This document shows positions 45,835 through 51,343 of a stretch of DNA of 51,343 nucleotides, piece after piece. Within the stretch, counting starts at the first letter, position 1. Each line of letters begins with the position of its first letter. The stretch spans positions 1 through 51,343 of the forward strand of contig CAYZRS010000037.1 in NCBI GenBank assembly GCA_964480915.1, read 5' to 3'. The translations under genes were made by a program, and so were the position numbers. A model generated the notes under the pieces. It had not been told where the DNA came from. It saw only the letters and a program-made list of their open reading frames with translations, and made no database searches. This DNA comes from CAWGCE01 sp964480915 (lineage in GTDB: Bacteria > Planctomycetota > Planctomycetia > Pirellulales > Pirellulaceae).

Positions 45835-48800
45835 ATGAGGAATGCACACGCATCCATTCCAAACACACTTCAGCTCGGACAAATCCGAATGGCCACACCT
45901 GACGACCCGACCGACTCGAGATGCGATCCGCTGGTGACGATTTCCGAGGATTACCTCGCACGTTGCCGCAACGGTGAAATTCCGTCCATTGAAGAATACT
46001 TTGAGCGATATCCCGAACTCGCGGATGAAATCCGCGACTTGTTTCCTACTTTGGGGATTGTCGAAGGACTGAAGCCAGCTTCCATCGATAATCAGACGTT
46101 GGTGACTGCCAGACCACTGGAACCGAATCGCAAGCTGCCAACGATTCGCGACTACCGGATTTTTCGCGAAATCGGTCGAGGCGGCATGGGCATCGTCTAC
46201 GAAGCGGAGCACTTAGCACTAGGTCGCCGGGTGGCGCTGAAGGTGGTGCCTTCCAAACCGGGGAGCGACGCATCGTCTGTGGAACGCTTTCGGCACGAGG
46301 CACGAGCAGCCGCCGGGATGCACCATTCGAACATTGTGCCTGTGTTCGATGTGGGGAGCACTGAAGAATACAATTACTATGCGATGCAGTTTATTGTCGG
46401 AGATGGCTTAGACCGAGTGATTGAAGTACTCAGCGAAATGCGCGAGGGCGGCGAGCGGGGTAAAAACACTCTGCTAAGCCAAACCGAATTTGCCTTACAG
46501 GCGGCTGCAGCAATCACGACGAATTGGGATCGGCCGATTGAATCAGTTGGCGAAACCCGTGCCGCTGTAGAAACGGCCAAGCAGGTATCGGCGACGAGTT
46601 CCAGTATTTCAGCGATCAGCAACGAGCAGACCTATGCGCGTAACGTAGCAAAGATTGGGATCGAAGTTGCAAGCGCCCTTGGGCATGCGCATGGCCGCGG
46701 CATCATTCATCGTGACATCAAGCCCTCGAATATTTTGCTCGACACCGACGGAACCGCTTGGGTTGCCGATTTCGGGTTGGCCAAATCGCAAGATGTCGAG
46801 CTAACCCAGACGGGCAACATTCTGGGGACGTTGCGCTACATGTCGCCCGAGCGTTTTTCCGGTCCGTGCGATGAAAGGGGTGATATCTACGGCTTGGGGG
46901 CCGCGCTGTACGAAATGCTGACACTGCGACCGCTGTACCGTGCAGCCGATCACTTAACGCTGATGGACCAGATCAAAACGCAAGAACCGACGCCCTTACG
47001 GGAACAAGATCGGACCATTCCCTTGGACCTAGAGACAATCGTGCACAAAGCGATTGCCCGGGATCCGGCGCGACGCTACCAGACGGCAGCCCTGTTAAGC
47101 GATGACCTGCAGCGATTCACCGAAGGTCGTCCCATCCTGGCTCGGCGAGTGGGGCCGCTTGAACGACTATCGCTCTGGGCGAACAACAATCGTTTGGTAG
47201 CAGGGTTGGCAGCGAGTCTCATCATCGGGCTATTCGCGGTTGCCGTCGGCTCAACCTTCGGTGCGATACAGTACCGGAATTTAGCTTCGCAAGCCCAAGA
47301 GATCGCCGACGAAAAGGCAGCGATTGCCGATGAAATGGCCGTCTTAGCGAAACGAAACCAGACCGTTGTCGACTCTTTTGTGGGCGCGTTCCGCAGTGCG
47401 GATCCAGAGAATCAGGGTGTCACGTCAGACATGACGGCATTGGAAGTGTTGCAGCAGGCGTTGTCGCAGATCGAATCCGACGAAGAGCTGGCGCAAGACG
47501 AGCTGACAAAGGCCACGCTGTTGGCCGCCATTGGATCGTCACTCGACTCGCTGGGCCAATACAACTCCGCCATTTCGGCGCACGAAGAGACGCTCGGCCT
47601 GCGCAAAGCCAAGCTGGGAGACGAACATCCCGATACACTGAGCAGCATGAACAGTCTGGCCGTCGGCTACCAATCGGCCGGTCGACTGGAGGAGGCGATC
47701 TCGCTACACGAGGAGACGCTTCGCCTGCAGAAAGCCACGCTGGGCGACGGACATCCCGATACGCTGATCAGCATGAACAACCTGGCCACCGGCTACCAAT
47801 CAACCGGTCGGCTGGAGGAGGCGCTTCCGCTTTGGGAAGAAGCACTCCGCCTGAGCACAGCCAAGCTGGGCGGCGACCATCCCGATACGCTGATCAGCAT
47901 GATCAATCTGGCCTTCGGCTACCGCATGGCCGGTCGGCTAGACGAGGCGATCCCGCTACAAGAGGAGACGCTCCGCCTGAGCAAAGCCAGGCTGGGCGAC
48001 GACCATCCCGATACACTGATCAGCATGAAAAACCTGGCTGGCGGCTACCGATCAGCCGGTCGGCTGGACGAGGCAATTCCCTTGCACGAGGAGACGCTCC
48101 GCCTGCAGAAAAAAAAATTGGGCAACGAACATCCCAATACGCTCCGCAGCATGAACAGCCTCGCCGCGAGTTACCAGTCAGCCGGTCGGCTGGATGAGGC
48201 GATCCGGCTCTTCAAAGAGACGCACCAGTTGAGCAAAGCCAAAGTGGGCGACGTACATCCCTCTAGTCTGATCAGCATGAACAGCCTCGCCGAATGCTAC
48301 CGATCAGCCGGAATGCTGGACGAGGCGATCCGGCGCGACGAGGAGACGTTCCGCCTGTGCAAAGCGGAGCTGGGCGACGAGCATCCTTCTACGCTTACCG
48401 TTATGAACAACCTTGCGTACGACTACGAACAAGTCGGCCGGCTGGAAGATGCGATCCCGCTGCACGAAGAGACGCTCCGCCTGCGCAAAGCCGAGCTAGG
48501 CGCTGAACATCCCAATACGCTATCCAGCATGAACAACCTCGCATTCAATTATTACAAAGCAAAACGTCTTGACGAAGCGATTGAGCTGGCGGAAGAAACG
48601 CTGCGATTGAGCAAAGCCACGCTGGGCGACGTGCATCTTGAAACGCTGCGCAGCACGAACAATCTCGCGGTGTACTGCAAAGCGGCCGATCGCCTTGACG
48701 ACGCGATTCCTCTCTTGGAAGAGGCGGTCCGCCTCATGAAGCCCAACTTGGGAGTCGATCATTTCCAGACGCTGAACAGCATGAAACATCTCTCCCTAAG

Positions 48801-49401
48801 CTACCACTTAGCGGGGCGTTTTGATGAAGCGATTCCCTGGTTCGAGCAGACGTTCCGATTGATGAAGACCAAGCTGGGCGACGATCATTCTCAAACGCTT
48901 GCCACGCTGCAGGGCATGCAAGCGGCCTTGCTTCGGTCTCGAAGATTTGCCGAGGCGGAAAAGGCGGTCAACGAATGGGTCGATATCCTCCAGCGATCCG
49001 CTGAACCGGACCGACAAAAGTTGGCTCACGCCTTCGTTTCGCTCGCTGAAGCGCAGCTGGGTTTGCAACGCATGGAAAATGCCAGCGAGCAAATCGGTAA
49101 GGCGAGTGGCTTTAGCGAAATTGACGAAGTTCAGCAGTTACGGGCTGACAGCATCAGCGGAGCGATTTTGGCAGCACAGTCCGAATGGGACCGAGCGGAG
49201 CGGTTGCTGGTGGAGTCGGCTACTTTGCTGGGCGAGAAGTTGAGCGAATTGGAGTCGGGCGAACGCTGGTACATTCCCGTTGCTTACCGTCGCGTCGTCG
49301 AGATGTTCGAATTACGAGACAACCGGGCAGCAGCCAACGAGTGGAAGACGAGGCTGACCCAAGCTTTGGACGCGATCTCAAAGCCGCAAAATAGAGATTA
49401 G
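45835..49401 (+). CDS. Membrane Ser/Thr protein kinase with eleven TPR repeats
   Basis: 1188 aa; ATG at 45889 (MATPDDPTD) aligns better with the start of the paralogous kinase and may be the true start. Leader EDYLARCRNGEIPSIEEYFE...IRDLFPTLGIVE (about 38-77), then the kinase domain: GRGGMG (114-119), K136, HRDIKPSN (D294, N299), DFG (312-314), GTLRYMSPE. An ~70-residue insert (about 200-265) separates the hinge from helix E. One membrane segment (about 453-476) and a short coiled coil are followed by eleven 42-residue kinesin-light-chain-like TPRs (residues 576-1037), e.g. LDEAIPLHEETLRL. Expected to sense something through the extracytoplasmic TPRs and act on the linked sigma factor (inference). 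Confidence 0.92.
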   Translation: MRNAHASIPNTLQLGQIRMATPDDPTDSRCDPLVTISEDYLARCRNGEIPSIEEYFERYPELADEIRDLFPTLGIVEGLKPASIDNQTLVTARPLEPNRKLPTIRDYRIFREIGRGGMGIVYEAEHLALGRRVALKVVPSKPGSDASSVERFRHEARAAAGMHHSNIVPVFDVGSTEEYNYYAMQFIVGDGLDRVIEVLSEMREGGERGKNTLLSQTEFALQAAAAITTNWDRPIESVGETRAAVETAKQVSATSSSISAISNEQTYARNVAKIGIEVASALGHAHGRGIIHRDIKPSNILLDTDGTAWVADFGLAKSQDVELTQTGNILGTLRYMSPERFSGPCDERGDIYGLGAALYEMLTLRPLYRAADHLTLMDQIKTQEPTPLREQDRTIPLDLETIVHKAIARDPARRYQTAALLSDDLQRFTEGRPILARRVGPLERLSLWANNNRLVAGLAASLIIGLFAVAVGSTFGAIQYRNLASQAQEIADEKAAIADEMAVLAKRNQTVVDSFVGAFRSADPENQGVTSDMTALEVLQQALSQIESDEELAQDELTKATLLAAIGSSLDSLGQYNSAISAHEETLGLRKAKLGDEHPDTLSSMNSLAVGYQSAGRLEEAISLHEETLRLQKATLGDGHPDTLISMNNLATGYQSTGRLEEALPLWEEALRLSTAKLGGDHPDTLISMINLAFGYRMAGRLDEAIPLQEETLRLSKARLGDDHPDTLISMKNLAGGYRSAGRLDEAIPLHEETLRLQKKKLGNEHPNTLRSMNSLAASYQSAGRLDEAIRLFKETHQLSKAKVGDVHPSSLISMNSLAECYRSAGMLDEAIRRDEETFRLCKAELGDEHPSTLTVMNNLAYDYEQVGRLEDAIPLHEETLRLRKAELGAEHPNTLSSMNNLAFNYYKAKRLDEAIELAEETLRLSKATLGDVHLETLRSTNNLAVYCKAADRLDDAIPLLEEAVRLMKPNLGVDHFQTLNSMKHLSLSYHLAGRFDEAIPWFEQTFRLMKTKLGDDHSQTLATLQGMQAALLRSRRFAEAEKAVNEWVDILQRSAEPDRQKLAHAFVSLAEAQLGLQRMENASEQIGKASGFSEIDEVQQLRADSISGAILAAQSEWDRAERLLVESATLLGEKLSELESGERWYIPVAYRRVVEMFELRDNRAAANEWKTRLTQALDAISKPQNRD
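47560..48945 (+). repeat. Eleven 126-bp tandem repeats encoding TPRs
   Basis: Each unit encodes 42 residues of the form LDEAI..EETLRL.KA.LGDEHP.TL.SMNNLA..Y.SAGR. The first eight units are visibly similar at DNA level (shared CTGGACGAGGCGATC and GAGACGCTCCGCCTG words), the last three more diverged. This suggests recent expansion by unequal exchange. Confidence 0.85.
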
Positions 49402-49598
49402 CGCCTCCCAAGAAAGGGACCGAAGCCGGATAGTCGTGGAACGGCGATCGCTTAAGAGTACTGACAGGGAAACAGCACGGTGACAGGTCCAATTAAACGT
49501 TTCGGCTTCATCGTCCGAATCGCCTTCGACTTGTTACGGCAAAGCCGTTGATCGGCAACGGCCCTCCGGTGAATGTGACTCACGAATCCGCGAAGATT

Positions 49599-50858
49599 CT
49601 ATAGACCATTGATAACGGTGGAGAAATTCGAGTGCGTGACAGTGGCTCCGGCGCAAAGGAAGGGGCCGAAGGTGAGTTCGTTGAAGCCGCTACCTCCGTC
49701 TGCATGAGTGATTCCACAAACGACTCCTAGGAACAGCGTGTCTCCGCCTGAACCCAGCAACAGGTTTGCGTCTGCGAAGGTGGTACTGACGATCGTCCAA
49801 TCATCTTGCCCGCTGCTGCTGTCAATCGTTAGCGGATGTTGGAACTCGGAGGTTTCGATGCTTAAAACATCATTGCCACTGCCGGTAACGATGCTTGAAT
49901 TGACCGAGTTCGAAGAAAAAGTCACATTTTGTATGACTAGGTGATCCCTTCCGCCACCAAGATCAGCGTCCGCGGACGCACTGACCGTAGCACTGTGAAT
50001 GTTCAAGATATCCGGTCCACTGCCGGCAAGCACGGACAATTCTCGGAACTCGGTGGCGTTGAAAATGTTGAGCGAGTCCGTGCCTCCGCCGGAGTCCAAA
50101 GTTACGTCTTGTGCTTGGGACATTGAAAAACCGACGTAGTCACCACCGGCACCAGAGTGGATGGATAGGTTCTGCATGTTTGAGCGCAACGAAAGGAAAG
50201 AATCGTTGCCGCTTCCAGTAGAGATGGTGAAGTCGGCGTCCGGTGAATCGACGTCGGAGAAAGAAACGGAGTCATGGCCTCCGGCGGTTAAGATGGTGGC
50301 CCGTTCCAAGAGCTCCCCAAAGATGTCTACGGTGTCGCTGCCTCCGGAAGTCGAGATGGAAAGCAGTCGATGAGTCGCATCAGAAATGAGGGTGTCATTG
50401 CCGGCGCCCGACAGAATCGCCGTGTCGTCGTAATCGCCACTGTCTAGAACGATTCTGTCGTCACCGCCACCGCTACGGACGACGAAGTCGGCCGCTTCCC
50501 GAAGGCTGGAAATCCAAGTGTCGTTGCCGCCACCGAGGTCAACCGAAACATTCAGACCCGGGGATTCAAACCCTCCAGATAACATCTCGATAAAGTCATC
50601 CCCGCCCTTGAGGTTTACGCGAAGCTCCCCACTTGGCGCCAGAGTTTGCCCCGCGAAGTTCCCCGAAAGGGTCGTGCCGTTGAATCCAGTCGCCTGCAGC
50701 ACGTTCGCGCTCGAGACGAATATTTCGAGTTCGTTGGCCTGGCTGTCTCCTGTGACGGTTAGCTCACCGTCCACAACTTCCAACACTACGTTGCCAGCCA
50801 ATAGCTGACGCCTTTCCAACGAATCGATGTGAAACTCCACAAATCGCGAACTCGACAT
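49599..50858 (-). CDS. Exported glycine/aspartate-rich (RTX-like) repeat protein
   Basis: 419 aa. ATG at 50858 has AGGGG seven bases upstream and gives MSSSRFVEFHIDSLERRQLL, a planctomycete export motif at residues 13-22; an in-frame start at 50891 is less likely. The rest is a parallel beta-roll-like repeat with loops GGGNDTW, SGGGDDRI, SGAGNDTL, SGSGGDTL, TGSGNDVL, similar to but looser than the Ca-binding RTX nonapeptide GGxGxDxUx. There is no enzymatic domain, dockerin or PEP-CTERM tail, and the protein ends with THSNFSTVINGL. Probably an extracellular, Ca-binding structural protein. Confidence 0.85.
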   Translation of the reverse strand: MSSSRFVEFHIDSLERRQLLAGNVVLEVVDGELTVTGDSQANELEIFVSSANVLQATGFNGTTLSGNFAGQTLAPSGELRVNLKGGDDFIEMLSGGFESPGLNVSVDLGGGNDTWISSLREAADFVVRSGGGDDRIVLDSGDYDDTAILSGAGNDTLISDATHRLLSISTSGGSDTVDIFGELLERATILTAGGHDSVSFSDVDSPDADFTISTGSGNDSFLSLRSNMQNLSIHSGAGGDYVGFSMSQAQDVTLDSGGGTDSLNIFNATEFRELSVLAGSGPDILNIHSATVSASADADLGGGRDHLVIQNVTFSSNSVNSSIVTGSGNDVLSIETSEFQHPLTIDSSSGQDDWTIVSTTFADANLLLGSGGDTLFLGVVCGITHADGGSGFNELTFGPFLCAGATVTHSNFSTVINGL

Positions 50859-50975
50859 GTTCAATCCCCTTAGTGCGCTTGTTTCCTCCACCTAAGAATA
50901 GAAGCGAAAACGCAGTGGCAGACTCCTATGGAGAATTTGACTTTTTCTAGAAATCCCCACGACCCGATACCCCGG

Positions 50976-51005
50976 ACTAAAAGGGGTCAGACTAAACGGG
51001 GTCAG
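50976..51005. repeat. Direct repeat ACTAAAMGGGGTCAG x2
   Basis: Two adjacent 15-base units, ACTAAAAGGGGTCAG and ACTAAACGGGGTCAG. The same words recur at 51259-51287 inside the RAYT remnant. Confidence 0.85.
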
Positions 51006-51045
51006 GTCTCTTTTTTTTGATCTGGTTCGTGTTACTGGGCTATAA

Positions 51046-51122
51046 AAGGGTCAGGTACATGTTTTCGGCCGTCGTTTTTTCGTGGTGGAAAGTTGGTTGG
51101 CCGAAAAATGTACCTGACCCTT
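51046..51122. repeat. REP-like inverted repeat (REPIN-type), copy 2
   Basis: Left arm AAGGGTCAGGTACATG followed by TTTTCGGCC (51046-51070); right arm GGCCGAAAAATGTACC followed by TGACCCTT (51099-51122). The arms pair over 24 bases with a single-base bulge, around a 28-base spacer. Nearly the same sequence lies at 4221-4293. Confidence 0.88.
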
Positions 51123-51161
51123 GGATGTTTTATGCGGTAGTCGATTGTTGGGATTTGTGAC

Positions 51162-51320
51162 ATGGCTAGGTCACTTCGGGCGGATGCTGCAGGTGGTGTT
51201 TATCATGCGCTGAATCGTGGGAATCTTCGTGCTACGATTTTTCACAGGAGGCTGGGGAGACTAAAAGGGAGTCTAAAAGGGGTCAGGTCGGCTCTGTTGA
51301 AAACCTGCTTGCCAGCATGA
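51162..51320 (+). pseudogene. Truncated REP-associated tyrosine transposase (RAYT, IS200/Y1-type) remnant
   Basis: ATG at 51162 opens with MARSLRADAAGGVYHALNRG and NLRATIFHR, the N-terminus of RAYT/TnpA-REP transposases. After residue 29 the homology stops abruptly and is replaced by REP-like DNA (GACTAAAAGGGAGTCTAAAA and GGGGTCAGG, 51259-51289), read through to a stop at 51320. The HUH metal-binding motif and catalytic Tyr are missing, so it is dead. It sits 40 bases from the inverted repeat, the usual RAYT/REP arrangement. Confidence 0.85.
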
Positions 51321-51343
51321 CCCGCTAGCGAACTTTCATCCGT

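Larger units (their letters stand above)
50859..51161. other. Intergenic region filled with REP-like repeats
   Basis: About 300 bases holding the direct repeat at 50976-51005 and the inverted repeat at 51046-51122, just before the RAYT remnant. TCTCTTTTTTTT at 51006-51018 follows the direct repeat. Confidence 0.7.

Noticed and set aside
47560..48945. CRISPR-like periodicity
   Set aside because: The 126-bp units are in frame and encode TPRs; there are no unique spacers or cas genes.

Overview
The window reads as a chromosomal segment of a marine-type planctomycete, most likely of the Pirellulales/Rhodopirellula kind. This rests on gene families, not on a marker gene: secreted giants with the planctomycete N-terminal motif (LEDRRLLA and variants), dockerin-like EF-hand C-termini, a PEP-CTERM protein, a planctomycete cytochrome c domain (PSCyt1-like), ELWxxDGT repeats, and ECF sigma factors paired with Ser/Thr kinases that carry TPRs. 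No rRNA, intact tRNA, CRISPR array or prophage was seen. A 100-base run of N (4330-4429) is an assembly gap.

Layout. 1-3000: 3' part of a secreted M12-type metalloprotease. 3149-7603 (minus): sugar-nucleotide/glycan cluster (LegB-like dehydratase, sugar-1-phosphate nucleotidyltransferase, glycosyltransferase, epimerase), interrupted by a REP-like element and the gap. 8134-12117: beta-propeller/cadherin/dockerin protein. 12273-16124: di-heme cytochrome c with TPRs. 16153-19079 (minus): secreted coiled-coil protein and squalene-cyclase-fold protein, separated by a non-coding stretch with three diverged repeats. 19343-23740 (minus): ECF sigma plus kinase-TPR module. 23893-24544: broken trypsin-like protease. 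24574-28026 (minus): second M12-type metalloprotease. 28504-29443 (minus): ECF sigma plus small membrane protein. 29700-31194: two genes that lost their 5' ends, joined head to head. 31721-33187: PEP-CTERM metalloprotease. 33473-36460 (minus): ELWxxDGT protein. 36791-37480 (minus): beta-carbonic anhydrase. 37825-44622 (minus): 2265-aa metalloprotease/beta-helix protein with a strong terminator. 45056-49401: second ECF sigma plus kinase-TPR module. 49599-50858 (minus): glycine/aspartate-rich repeat protein. 50976-51320: REP-like repeats and a RAYT transposase remnant.

How it fits together. The window is dominated by export and sensing: at least eight large exported proteins or remnants, three of them metzincin-like proteases with unusual metal-binding linkers, together with two sigma/kinase signalling modules and a third sigma factor. 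The most interesting unexplained signal is a short C-terminal tail (acidic stretch, then D/E-hydrophobic-Phe-Ser/Ala) placed after the dockerin-like region in six otherwise unrelated exported proteins. It may be a sorting or anchoring tag. A second is the trio of 81-85 bp intergenic repeats at 17463-17670, which have a covarying hairpin.
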